From: CAYZPB01 sp964480445
Lineage (GTDB): Bacteria; Bacillota; Bacilli; Tepidibacillales; Tepidibacillaceae
Assembly: GCA_964480445.1 (NCBI GenBank)
Contig: CAYZPB010000003.1
Location: 1 to 34,205 of the forward strand
Direction of reading: 5' to 3'
Length of the DNA: 34,205 bases
In this document: one piece after another, positions 16,501 through 24,014 of the stretch
Layout of the letters: every line of letters begins with the position of its first letter
Position numbering within the stretch: the first letter of the stretch is position 1
The notes under the pieces: generated by a model
What the model saw: only the letters and a program-made list of their open reading frames with translations
What the model was told of the DNA's origin: nothing
Databases searched by the model: none
Program-made: the position numbers and the translations under genes

Positions 16501-16992
16501 TGCTTTAATCATAATTGGATAACCATATTTATCAGCAAAATCAATCGCTTCCTGCGTTGTTTTTAACGGTTCCTCTGTTCCTGGAATTATTGGTATATCA
16601 TTATCAAGTGCTGCCTTCCTTGCTTCAAGTTTATCCCCAAACATACGAATATGAGCAACGTCTGGCCCGATAAAGATAATATTCTCTTCTGAGCAACGTT
16701 TGGCAAATAGTTCGTTTTCTGATAAAAAGCCGTATCCAGGATGGATAGCATCAACATCATTGCGCTTGGCAATAGCGATAATCCCCTCAATATCTAGATA
16801 AGCATCAATTGGTCCCTTTCCCTCACCAACAAGATATGCTTCATCAGCTTTAAAACGGTGAAGAGAAACTTCATCCTCTTCTGAATAAATTGCAACAGTT
16901 GTAATTCCAAGTTCAGTACAAGCACGAAATACTCGTGTTGCGATCTCGCCCCTGTTGGCAACTAATATCTTGTTAATTTCTTTAATATTCAT
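13546..16992 (-). CDS. pyc: Pyruvate carboxylase
   Basis: Carboxylates pyruvate to oxaloacetate with ATP, bicarbonate and biotin. The 1148-residue chain has the full single-polypeptide layout: biotin carboxylase (about 1-460; KILVANRGEIA, GGGGRGMR, EVNPRIQVEHT), carboxyltransferase (about 520-1000; DTTMRDGHQSLLATR, AIKDMAGLLKP with the carbamylated Lys, LHTHDTSGNG) and a C-terminal biotinyl domain with the acceptor Lys near 1112 in ETMKMET. The residue before MKM is Thr where Ala is usual. I chose ATG 16992, because GAGGTG lies 6 bases upstream; a GTG at 17001 is inside that site. The gene diverges from the two-component system and is followed by the FlK-type thioesterase. Confidence 0.97.
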   Translation of the reverse strand: MNIKEINKILVANRGEIATRVFRACTELGITTVAIYSEEDEVSLHRFKADEAYLVGEGKGPIDAYLDIEGIIAIAKRNDVDAIHPGYGFLSENELFAKRCSEENIIFIGPDVAHIRMFGDKLEARKAALDNDIPIIPGTEEPLKTTQEAIDFADKYGYPIMIKATSGGGGRGMRIVHAGDDLAHAIERARSEAKSVFGNDEVYVEKFLVEPKHIEVQIIGDQHGNVVHLYERDCSIQRRHQKVVEVAPSFSLSSELRCQITGAALKLMKNVGYINAGTVEFLVANDEFYFIEVNPRIQVEHTITEMITGIDIVATQIKIAEGYPLDHEEIRIESQEAIKVNGYAIQCRITTEDPENNFMPDYGRINVYRSASGFGIRLDAGSAFPGAIISPHYDSLLVKVSSHGPSPKDAAAKMARTLKEFRVRGVKTNILFLLNVVQHPNFLSGNYSTTFIDTHQELFELPVRRDRATKIITYVADVTVNGYPNIKGIDKPHFDNPRLPLVDIDSACPVGTKQLLDELGVEKFSQWILDQKKVLLTDTTMRDGHQSLLATRLRTTDMVKVADATAKLAPELFSVEMWGGATFDTSFRFLKESPWDRLDELRSKMPNILFQMLLRGANAVGYTNYPDNVLKAFIAESAASGIDVFRVFDSLNWVENIRLSIDTVREAGKIAEAAICYAGDITDPKRDKYSLNYYVNLAKELEHAGANIIAIKDMAGLLKPFAAYKLVKALKEEVGVPIQLHTHDTSGNGQATLLKGIEANVDIVDVAFSSMSGLTSHPSLNGLVAVLEGHERDTNLNLDNLQKLSNYWEDVRKYYQGFESNLNSTSAEVYKHEMPGGQYSNLMVQASAVGLGERFEEIKSTYTTVNRMFGDIIKVTPTSKVVGDMALFMVQNNLSEADVMEKGDTISFPNSVIEFFQGYLGQPYGGFPAELQKIILKDREPITVRPGELLEEVDLTATAKELIDKVEHEVSLRDVLSYLLYPAVFLEYDKHLSTYGNVSCIDTPTFFYGMRLGEKISVEIEQGKTLIISLTQLGKVHSDGTRTVYFELNGVPREVIIKDIHANVATELVPKAETNNPNHVGASMPGKVLKLLVAKGEQVKKGDTLIITETMKMETAIQASFDATIVEIYVAPDDIIETSDLLIELEKK

Positions 16993-17036
16993 CTCTTTCA
17001 CCTCGGTATTAGTTGATTAATATAATAAATTGATAA

Positions 17037-17065
17037 ATTATATTCAAATAGTCCAATTTGTGCAT
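17037..17065 (-). promoter_or_regulatory. Possible promoter of pyruvate carboxylase
   Basis: On the minus strand, TATAAT (17042-17037) is preceded at 17 bases by ATGCAC (17065-17060). The -10 is perfect and the -35 is poor. It lies about 45 bases upstream of the chosen ATG. Confidence 0.35.
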
Positions 17066-17144
17066 CTTATTTAGTTTATCTTATTTTGAACAAAAAATGA
17101 ATAGCATTTAACTAGTCAAAGTGAATATAATAGTATTATAAAGC

Positions 17145-17183
17145 TTAATGTAATCTTAACAACATATTAACCAGTTCTTTAAA
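17145..17183 (+). promoter_or_regulatory. Four hexamer repeats at 11-bp intervals, candidate OmpR/PhoB-type box
   Basis: TTAATG (17145), TTAACA (17156), TTAACC (17167) and TTTAAA (17178) start exactly 11 bases apart, each separated by 5 bases. This is how OmpR/PhoB-family regulators bind, as tandem dimers on one DNA face, and resembles PhoP boxes of Bacillus (TT-A/T-ACA repeats). It lies 35 bases upstream of the response regulator start, so autoregulation is the simplest reading. It could also act on the divergent pyruvate carboxylase gene. No convincing -10 was fixed with certainty. Confidence 0.55.
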
Positions 17184-17218
17184 CTTGTGAACTACCATTA
17201 TAGATGGAGGTTATTACA

Positions 17219-17923
17219 ATGGCGAAAACAATTTTAGTTGTTGATGATGAAATCAAAATTAGAGAGTTAATCAAACAGCATTTAACTAATGAGGGTTATC
17301 AGGTCCTACAAGCTGGCGACGGGGCAGAAGCCCTAGTGCAGGTAAAAAATGAATCTGTAGACTTAGTTGTGCTTGATCTGATGATGCCAGTTATGGATGG
17401 CTACCAGACACTACGTGAACTTAGGAATGTGGATAATCATTTACCAGTGATTATGCTTACTGCCAAAACTGAGGAGATTGATAAGCTGCTTGGTCTTGAA
17501 CTAGGTGCCGATGACTATATAACAAAGCCCTTTAGTTTGCGCGAATTAACGGCACGGATAAAATCCGTCCTACGCAGATCTGATGGTAGCTACGAATATA
17601 AGGAAGATTCTAGACCGGAGCAGATTATTCGGGGAAATTTAATAATCAATCCGGAAGAATACGAAGCCTATATAGACGGTGAGACAGCTAATTTAACACC
17701 AACCGAGTTCAAAATTCTGCTAGCCTTAGCTAGGAAACCAGGGCGCGTTTTTAGTAGATTACAATTAATGAACATAGCAATGGGCGAAGAATATATTAAT
17801 TACGAGCGTTCAATTGATACACACGTTAGTAATTTACGAAAAAAGATTGAGGAGGATCCAGCGAACCCGAAACATATTTTAACAGTTTATGGCATCGGCT
17901 ATCGTTTTGGTGCAGAGGAATGA
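17219..17923 (+). CDS. OmpR/PhoB-family response regulator
   Basis: A 234-residue DNA-binding regulator. The receiver domain (about 3-120) has the acidic pair D9/D10, phosphoacceptor D53 (VVLDLMMP), a LTAK Thr and the TKPF Lys near 104. A winged-helix domain (about 135-232) includes LTPTEFKILLAL and ERSIDTHVSNLRKKI. I chose ATG 17219 because GGAGG is 8 bases upstream; the ATG at 17204 is part of that site. The ATGA overlap with the kinase gene shows they are a pair. The 11-bp repeats upstream suggest autoregulation. The signal and targets are unknown. Confidence 0.95.
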   Translation: MAKTILVVDDEIKIRELIKQHLTNEGYQVLQAGDGAEALVQVKNESVDLVVLDLMMPVMDGYQTLRELRNVDNHLPVIMLTAKTEEIDKLLGLELGADDYITKPFSLRELTARIKSVLRRSDGSYEYKEDSRPEQIIRGNLIINPEEYEAYIDGETANLTPTEFKILLALARKPGRVFSRLQLMNIAMGEEYINYERSIDTHVSNLRKKIEEDPANPKHILTVYGIGYRFGAEE

Positions 17924-19338
17924 AACTAAGAAGTAAATTGATTATTGCCTTTATAAGTGTTCTGTTAGTGATGGGTCTGGTTCAGGCTGTTTATTTCCAC
18001 AATCAGATGGTCGATAACTTTGATGAGTACCTGGATAAGAACATACTACAAGAAGCTGCTCTCTGGAATGGTTTGCTGGTTGAGCATTATCAGAATAATG
18101 ACGGATGGGATAATGTTCAAACTTTATTAGCATCTGGACAAGGCGCTGGCATTATTGGCGGGCAGAAGCCAGGACAGGGAAAGGGTCCAGGTGGTAAAAA
18201 TAATAGCGCTAACATGGGCGGTTTTGGCGGAGCGCACAATCATTTAGCGATAGTTGTAGCTGATAGGACAGGTGTTATAGTTGGCGACACTGATAATCGT
18301 TATTTAGGAAGGGACATTGAATCTGTTCAAGGAATAAAACAAGAGCTTATACTTAACAATATAAAGATTGGTGAAGCAGTTTACATTAAACGCAATATTG
18401 AAGGTTTGATAACAATCGAACAACAATTCCAAGATGCAATGATTAATTCTGTTCTTATCGGTTTGGTAATTTCATTAATTGTCGCAATAATACTAAGTAT
18501 TATTTTCTCTAACCAGATGACTAAGCCACTAAACAAACTGTTGACAGCGCTTAGACACTTAACTGAGGGTGATCGTGCCTATCGCATTGAACTTGGTACA
18601 GAGGATGAATTTCAAGAACTTGCTGATTCACTCAATGAGATGTCAGAAAAATTAGCAGAAACTGAAGCTAATCGTAAAGGGTTAATAGCCGATGTTGCCC
18701 ATGAACTACGTACGCCGATTTCGATAATTGCTGGCGAACTGGAATTAGTACAAGAAGGTACTGTTGAACCAGATAGTCGATTTTATATTAGTCTGTCCGA
18801 TGAAGTGCAGCGCTTGAACCGTCTAGTAGATGATCTTCAACAACTAAGTCTTGCCGAGGCGGGGCAACTTTCCTTGAAGCGTGCAGAGACGAATATTTAT
18901 CAACTATTAAAAAGTGTAGTTGATAATTTTGCCTGGGTTGAGGAAGAAAAAGACGTGTCAATTAAACTGCATGGTAACAAACAGACTACTGCAACTATTG
19001 ATTCGGACCGAATTAAACAGGTAATTATTAATCTCTTAGGTAATGCGGTCCGTCTACTGCCAGCAGGTGGAGAAGTGTCGATTCAACTTATAGATAAGCC
19101 AGAGTTAGATTCGATTGAAATTGTGATTGCTGATACTGGGCCGGGGATTGCAAAAGAGCAGTTACAATATATATTCGATCGTTTTTATCGAACTGATAGC
19201 TCGCGTTCACGCGATGATGGCGGAACAGGTTTAGGCTTATCGATTGCTAAGGGCTATGTAGAAGCGCACTCTGGAACTATTGAAGTAAAGAGCGAGCTAA
19301 ATAAGGGTACTCAGTTTATCATCAGCTTGCCGAAATAA
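17920..19338 (+). CDS. Membrane sensor histidine kinase with a Gly-rich extracellular insert
   Basis: A 472-residue partner kinase. TM1 is about 7-25 and TM2 about 176-197, bracketing an extracellular sensor of about 150 residues. Within the sensor, residues 72-108 are Gly/Asn/Lys/His-rich and low in complexity. A HAMP domain follows (about 198-250), then HisKA with H261 (DVAHELRTP), and an ATPase domain with N-box NLLGNA at 371, G1 DTGPGIA near 405 and G2 GGTGLGLS near 434. Its closest general type is BaeS-like. The sensed signal is unknown; the flexible His-containing insert could bind metal or cell-wall material, which is speculation. About 120 bases of AT-rich sequence follow before plsY, including a 12-base palindrome TAGCAATTGCTA at 19383-19394, with no obvious terminator. 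Confidence 0.93.
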   Translation: MKLRSKLIIAFISVLLVMGLVQAVYFHNQMVDNFDEYLDKNILQEAALWNGLLVEHYQNNDGWDNVQTLLASGQGAGIIGGQKPGQGKGPGGKNNSANMGGFGGAHNHLAIVVADRTGVIVGDTDNRYLGRDIESVQGIKQELILNNIKIGEAVYIKRNIEGLITIEQQFQDAMINSVLIGLVISLIVAIILSIIFSNQMTKPLNKLLTALRHLTEGDRAYRIELGTEDEFQELADSLNEMSEKLAETEANRKGLIADVAHELRTPISIIAGELELVQEGTVEPDSRFYISLSDEVQRLNRLVDDLQQLSLAEAGQLSLKRAETNIYQLLKSVVDNFAWVEEEKDVSIKLHGNKQTTATIDSDRIKQVIINLLGNAVRLLPAGGEVSIQLIDKPELDSIEIVIADTGPGIAKEQLQYIFDRFYRTDSSRSRDDGGTGLGLSIAKGYVEAHSGTIEVKSELNKGTQFIISLPK

Positions 19339-19485
19339 GATAAACAACTATAATAAAAATGCACATGATAAAAGGTGTATCTTAGCAATTGCTAGGGGTA
19401 AAATTTAGAAAACTACATTTACCTATATTTATTATGTCGAAAATTTGATATTATATAACTATTGAAAGCTAAGAGAGGTGAAGAA

Positions 19486-20076
19486 GTGTCGTATGTAATT
19501 ACATTTCTATTAAGTTATTTGCTGGGTTCAATCCCTGTCGGGCTAATTGTTTCCAAAATAATGAAAAAAGATATTCGAACCTTAGGTAGTGGAAACATTG
19601 GCACATCAAATACCTTTAGAGTGTTAGGGAAAAAAGCAGGAATTGTAGTTTTTCTAGGTGATCTATTAAAGGGATTCTTGCCTGCTCTACTTGCTGGTAT
19701 CTATGGCGGAGACCTGCTTATGGTAGTTGCAGCAGCGGGTTCAGTTATCGGCCATTCCTATTCACTTTTTATGAAATTCCAGGGTGGCAAAGGCGTAGCA
19801 ACCGGTGTTGGCGCAGTATTATCGATGAACTGGATTGCTGGTCTTGCGGGAATTCTCTTGTTTGTAATTTTTGTGATTATTACAAAATACCCATCACTTT
19901 CATCAATAATCGCTGCTGGTTCAGTTGCTCTAATCTCTTGGTTTTCTCCAGGAGATTCATTAACTATTAAGATAGGTATAACCTTGATAGTATTATTTGC
20001 AATTTTTCGTCATAAATCTAACATCCAAAGATTACTTGCTGGCAAGGAAAACAAACTGTTTGAAAAAGATGAGTAA
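19486..20076 (+). CDS. plsY: Acyl-phosphate:glycerol-3-phosphate acyltransferase PlsY
   Basis: Makes lysophosphatidic acid from acyl-phosphate, the first membrane step of phospholipid synthesis. The 196-residue multispanning protein carries the PlsY motifs LGSIPVGLI near 12, GSGNIGTSNTFRVLGKKAG near 34 and GHSYSLFMKFQGGKGVATG near 93. I chose GTG 19486 just after AGAGGTG; the TTG at 19462 would put eight charged residues before the first helix. PlsY works with PlsX, which is not in this window. It appears to be a separate unit; the next gene begins 82 bases on. Confidence 0.95.
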   Translation: MSYVITFLLSYLLGSIPVGLIVSKIMKKDIRTLGSGNIGTSNTFRVLGKKAGIVVFLGDLLKGFLPALLAGIYGGDLLMVVAAAGSVIGHSYSLFMKFQGGKGVATGVGAVLSMNWIAGLAGILLFVIFVIITKYPSLSSIIAAGSVALISWFSPGDSLTIKIGITLIVLFAIFRHKSNIQRLLAGKENKLFEKDE

Positions 20077-20158
20077 TTAATTGTAGCTTATTATGAAAGT
20101 ATAGTTAGGTAATTTTTATGTGATAAAATTAAGCATTATCTGAAGGAGGTTACGTTAA

Positions 20159-20710
20159 ATGGAACGTTTAACTAAATCATCAAACAAAATTATAAGTGGA
20201 GTTATCGGTGGGGTGGCAGAATATTTTGGAATTAGTTCAGCTTGGTTAAGATTTGGCTTTGTTTTATTATTACTAATCCCAGGATTGTTTTTCCCCCTGT
20301 TTATTATCTATGTAATTGCTGCAATAGTTATGCCAGAGCCCGATGTTGCAATAACTGACGGAGAGCCTGCTCAATCTAGTCGTCGGGGGCTATTAATTCT
20401 TGGTACAATATTTATTTTGTTTGGACTATTTTTCTTGTTGAATCAGATTTTACCAATTGATTTAATGTACTATTTTAGATACTTTATCGTATTAAGTAAA
20501 GACTATCTTGTTGCGCTTGTTCTAATAATTATTGGTTTGCTGTTTATTTTTAAAAGTAGCAATATTAAACAGAGCAGTAGTCGCCAAGAAAGTGTTACAC
20601 TTCAACGCGAGGAAATTAGCGAAGAAAAAGAATTAGTTGAAAAAGAGCTAGTTGAAGTGGGTAGCGAAGATAATGGTAAAGAGGATAGTGAAGAGGACGG
20701 TGGTAAATAG
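20159..20710 (+). CDS. PspC-domain membrane protein with acidic tail
   Basis: A 183-residue protein. Residues 1-60 form a PspC domain (KIISGVIGGVAEYFGISSAWLR plus helix, positions 10-31; then LFIIYVIAAIVMPEP). Two further hydrophobic segments lie at about 76-92 and 112-136. The last 45 residues are highly charged, with repeated ELVEKELVEV and a Glu/Asp/Gly-rich end. PspC proteins take part in membrane-stress responses. AAGGAGGT precedes the ATG by 8 bases. Its stop at 20708-20710 is one base before the sufC ATG, so it is probably the first gene of the SUF transcript. Function in this setting is unknown. Confidence 0.85.
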   Translation: MERLTKSSNKIISGVIGGVAEYFGISSAWLRFGFVLLLLIPGLFFPLFIIYVIAAIVMPEPDVAITDGEPAQSSRRGLLILGTIFILFGLFFLLNQILPIDLMYYFRYFIVLSKDYLVALVLIIIGLLFIFKSSNIKQSSSRQESVTLQREEISEEKELVEKELVEVGSEDNGKEDSEEDGGK

Positions 20711-20711
20711 A

Positions 20712-21494
20712 ATGACCCAACCTGCACTGAAAATAGACAATCTAAGAGCCTCTGTTGAAGGCAAAGAGATTTTAAAGGGGATAGAATTAGAGATTAAAGG
20801 TGGCGAGGTCCATGCGGTTATGGGGCCAAATGGAGCTGGTAAGAGCACCTTAGCAGCAACGTTAATGGGACACCCTAATTTCACAGTCGACTCTGGCACG
20901 GTAATGATTAATGATGAAGATTTATTGAAGATGTCAACAGCTGAGCGTGCGCGCAGCGGATTGTTTTTAGCAATGCAATATCCTAGCGAGATTACCGGTG
21001 TGACGAATGCTGACTTTATCCGCAGTGCGATTAATGCGAAACGTGGACCTGGCAATGAAATTTCATTAATTAAATTTATTCGCGAGATGGAAAAGACGAT
21101 GAGATACTTAGAAATTGACGAATCTTTTTCACAACGCTATGTTAATGAAGGTTTTTCTGGTGGTGAGAAAAAACGAAACGAAATTCTGCAGATGATGCTG
21201 CTGGAACCGCAATTTGTTATTCTTGATGAGATTGATTCGGGACTGGATATCGATGCTTTAAGGGTCGTATCAACAGGTGTTAACAAGCTGCGCTCAGAAG
21301 AAAGAGGGTTTCTAATCATAACTCATTATCAGAGGTTATTAGACTATATCGAGCCCGATTTTGTGCATATTATGATGCAGGGCAAAATTGTTCGTTCGGG
21401 AGGACCAGAGCTAGCGCGTAGGGTAGAAGCAGAAGGCTATGAATGGTTACGAGAGGAATTAGGTTTAAAAGAAGTGACAGATAGCTTGCTATAG
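20712..21494 (+). CDS. sufC: SUF Fe-S assembly ATPase SufC
   Basis: The ABC-type ATPase that drives the SufBCD scaffold for iron-sulfur cluster assembly in the cytoplasm. From ATG 20712 it is 260 residues: Walker A G38PNGAGKST, signature FSGGEKKRNEI near 155, Walker B FVILDEIDSGLD near 178 (with the Ile-Asp typical of SufC) and a His switch ITHYQRLL near 218. The frame is open back to 20652, but that stretch overlaps the PspC gene in another frame and adds a non-conserved basic leader. Translation is probably coupled to the upstream stop. It starts the order sufC-D-S-U-B typical of Bacillota. Confidence 0.97.
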   Translation: MTQPALKIDNLRASVEGKEILKGIELEIKGGEVHAVMGPNGAGKSTLAATLMGHPNFTVDSGTVMINDEDLLKMSTAERARSGLFLAMQYPSEITGVTNADFIRSAINAKRGPGNEISLIKFIREMEKTMRYLEIDESFSQRYVNEGFSGGEKKRNEILQMMLLEPQFVILDEIDSGLDIDALRVVSTGVNKLRSEERGFLIITHYQRLLDYIEPDFVHIMMQGKIVRSGGPELARRVEAEGYEWLREELGLKEVTDSLL

Positions 21495-21513
21495 CTGGCG
21501 AGGAGGGGTATAG

Positions 21514-22791
21514 ATGAGCAATAAAGTAGATACAGCTTTTGTTATGTCGACACTCGTTAATCGGTCCAAGCAGTTAGGTGAACCAGAATGGCTGCAGGAG
21601 ATCCGGCTAGAGGGGTTAAAGAATTATTTTGAGTTAGTTGATGATTATACGAACGCTGGATTAATTCCACTAGAAGAAGAAGCATTAGCAGAGCCACAGC
21701 TGGACCTGCTTCCGGAGCAACTTCAATTTATCATAAACTCTAACACTGATAATCGAAGTATTATTGTCTATAACAATAATACTGTTTTATATAAACATCT
21801 TTCGCCCGAGCTTTTGAAACAGGGGGTTAACTTTACAACGCTTGAAAATGCAGCACGTAAATACCCAGCTTTGGTGCGCAAATATTTTATGCAAGCGATA
21901 GAGATCGCAAAAACGCCTGAGCTAGCTCTACATGCAGCGCTTTGGAATGATGGGATTTTTCTTTTTGTGCCCAAAAATGTGGTTATTGAATCACCGATAC
22001 AGGTTGTTTTTATTGGAACAGAGGCGAAAATGATGCCGCATACGATTGTTGTAGCGGAAGAAAATAGTAGTTTTTCTTATATTGATACGCACCTGTCTAT
22101 TTCCGAGGAAATAAATGTGCAATACAATAGCATTTCAGAGATTTATTTAGAACGAGGTGCAAGTGTTGAAGTGTTCTCAAATCATAGCTTTAACAAAAAT
22201 GTAAAAGACTATACGCACCGACAAGCTACTCTTGCTGATGATGCAAGTTTAGAGTGGGTGATTAGTGAGATGAATGATGGCGAGACAACTGCTAATAATT
22301 TGTTTACGCTTCAAGGCGAAAATGCAAAAATTGACGCCAAAACAATTTTTATCGGAACAGGTGAACAGGGAGGAAACTTTAACACTACTGCAGAACATAA
22401 CGCCCGAGCTACTGAGAGCACTATAGTCTTTAGGGGAATAATGCGTGATGAAGCGAGTGGGGTTTTTAACGCGATAACTAAAATGAATAAAGATGCGAGT
22501 AAATCGGAAACGGATCAATCAATAAAAATATTAATTCTTAGTGAGAAAGCGCGTAGCGAGGCTAATCCAATTCTGTTAATTGAGGAGCACGATGTTGTGG
22601 CTGGTCATGCTGCAAGCGTTGGGCCAGTAGATCCGGAAGATATTTACTACCTTATGTCCCGCGGAATTTCTCATGAAGAGGCGGAGCGATTGATAATACA
22701 TGGTTTCTTAGCGGCGGTGGTTTCACGTACGCCAATCGAAGCTATGAAGGATCAACTAGAAGAGATTATAGAAAGGAAGTTGTTGGGATGA
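21514..22791 (+). CDS. sufD: SUF scaffold subunit SufD
   Basis: A 425-residue member of the SufB/SufD family, placed between sufC and sufS as SufD is in Bacillota. Family features are the N-terminal EPEWLQEIRLEGLKNY, the central beta-helix segment with FVPKNVVIESPIQVVF near 150, and the C-terminal DVVAGHAASVGPVDPEDIYYLMSRG block near 355 (VAGH His is conserved in SufD). SufD pairs with SufB and SufC to form the scaffold. GAGGAGGGG lies upstream of the ATG. Its stop overlaps the sufS ATG (ATGA). Confidence 0.93.
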   Translation: MSNKVDTAFVMSTLVNRSKQLGEPEWLQEIRLEGLKNYFELVDDYTNAGLIPLEEEALAEPQLDLLPEQLQFIINSNTDNRSIIVYNNNTVLYKHLSPELLKQGVNFTTLENAARKYPALVRKYFMQAIEIAKTPELALHAALWNDGIFLFVPKNVVIESPIQVVFIGTEAKMMPHTIVVAEENSSFSYIDTHLSISEEINVQYNSISEIYLERGASVEVFSNHSFNKNVKDYTHRQATLADDASLEWVISEMNDGETTANNLFTLQGENAKIDAKTIFIGTGEQGGNFNTTAEHNARATESTIVFRGIMRDEASGVFNAITKMNKDASKSETDQSIKILILSEKARSEANPILLIEEHDVVAGHAASVGPVDPEDIYYLMSRGISHEEAERLIIHGFLAAVVSRTPIEAMKDQLEEIIERKLLG

Positions 22792-24014
22792 TTGATAAAG
22801 AGATAAGAGAGCAATTTCCAATTCTAAAAGAGAAAGTTTATGGAAAGCAACTTGTGTATTTAGATAGCGCTGCTACGGCTCAGAAACCACTCGCAGTTAT
22901 TGATGCAGTTGATAATTTTTATCGAACCTATAACTCTAATGTTCATCGCGGTTCACATAAGCTTGCATTACTGGCTACAGATGCTTATGAGGATGCACGT
23001 GAAAAAGTGCGTAAATTTATCAATGCTAAAAGCAAAGACGAGATAATCTTTAACCGCGGTGCTTCAAGCGGTATTAATTTTATTGCACAGAGCTATGGTA
23101 TGGAAAATGTTAATGAGGGGGATGAAATATTAATCTCCATCATGGAACACCATAGTAATATTGTACCTTGGCAGCAACTAGTTAAAAAGAGGAAAGCAGT
23201 CCTGAAATACTTACCGCTGCAGCCCGATGGAACGATTAAGCTTTCTGATGTTGAGGAAATGATTAATGAGCGAACTAAAATGCTTGCAATTACTCATGTT
23301 TCTAATCTGTTGGGTACGATTAATCCGATTAAAGAAATTATTGAAATTGCTCATCAGAAAGGCACACCGGTTCTAGTTGATGCTGCACAGAGTGTTCCCC
23401 ACAAACGAGTCGATGTACTTGAATTAGACTGTGACTTTCTCGTATTTTCTGGTCACAAAATGGGCGCACCTACTGGTATAGGTGTTGTATACGGTAAAAA
23501 AGCGCTACTCGACCAAATGGAACCAGTAGAGTTTGGTGGAGAGATGATTGATATGGTTGGACTTTACGATTCTACTTGGAAGGAAACTCCCTTAAAATTT
23601 GAGACAGGGACGATGCCGATTGCTAGTGCGATTGGTCTTGGGGCGATGATTGATTTCCTTGAGGAAATAGGGATGGACAAGGTTGAGGCGCATGAGAACA
23701 AACTTATTAACTATGCTATGGATAGATTTGAAAAGTTTGAAGGGATTACCATTTATGGACCAAGAACTAATCGCAGTTCTTTAATCTCTTTTAATTTAGA
23801 CGGAGTTCATCCACATGATATTGCTACAGCTTTAGATCTTGAGGGGATTGCGATAAGGGCTGGTCATCATTGTGCAGAACCGTTAAATAAACATTTACAG
23901 GTCTCTTCAACTGCAAGAGCTAGCTTTTATCTGTATAATACGATTGAAGAGATTGATATTCTCTATGCTGCAATAGAAAAAACAAAGGGGTATTTTGCCA
24001 ATGGCTTCGCTTGA
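22788..24014 (+). CDS. sufS: Cysteine desulfurase SufS
   Basis: A PLP enzyme that strips sulfur from cysteine as an enzyme-bound persulfide. The 408-residue class V aminotransferase-fold protein has the PLP Lys K224 (SGHKMGAPTG) and the persulfide Cys C362 (RAGHHCAEPL), with LDSAATAQKP and HRGSHKLA near the N-terminus. The short active-site loop is of the SufS (group II) type, which passes sulfur to SufU. It overlaps both neighbours: ATGA with sufD and 14 bases with sufU. Confidence 0.97.
   Translation: MIDKEIREQFPILKEKVYGKQLVYLDSAATAQKPLAVIDAVDNFYRTYNSNVHRGSHKLALLATDAYEDAREKVRKFINAKSKDEIIFNRGASSGINFIAQSYGMENVNEGDEILISIMEHHSNIVPWQQLVKKRKAVLKYLPLQPDGTIKLSDVEEMINERTKMLAITHVSNLLGTINPIKEIIEIAHQKGTPVLVDAAQSVPHKRVDVLELDCDFLVFSGHKMGAPTGIGVVYGKKALLDQMEPVEFGGEMIDMVGLYDSTWKETPLKFETGTMPIASAIGLGAMIDFLEEIGMDKVEAHENKLINYAMDRFEKFEGITIYGPRTNRSSLISFNLDGVHPHDIATALDLEGIAIRAGHHCAEPLNKHLQVSSTARASFYLYNTIEEIDILYAAIEKTKGYFANGFA

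Noticed and set aside
17204..17218. Upstream ATG for the response regulator
   Set aside because: It is part of the GATGGAGG ribosome binding site serving ATG 17219.
18150..18240. Gly-rich stretch as a tandem DNA repeat
   Set aside because: No exact repeat unit is visible; the low complexity is at protein level only.
20648..21055. Minus-strand frame opposite the start of sufC
   Set aside because: Antisense to the conserved Walker A region; no ribosome binding site or known domain.
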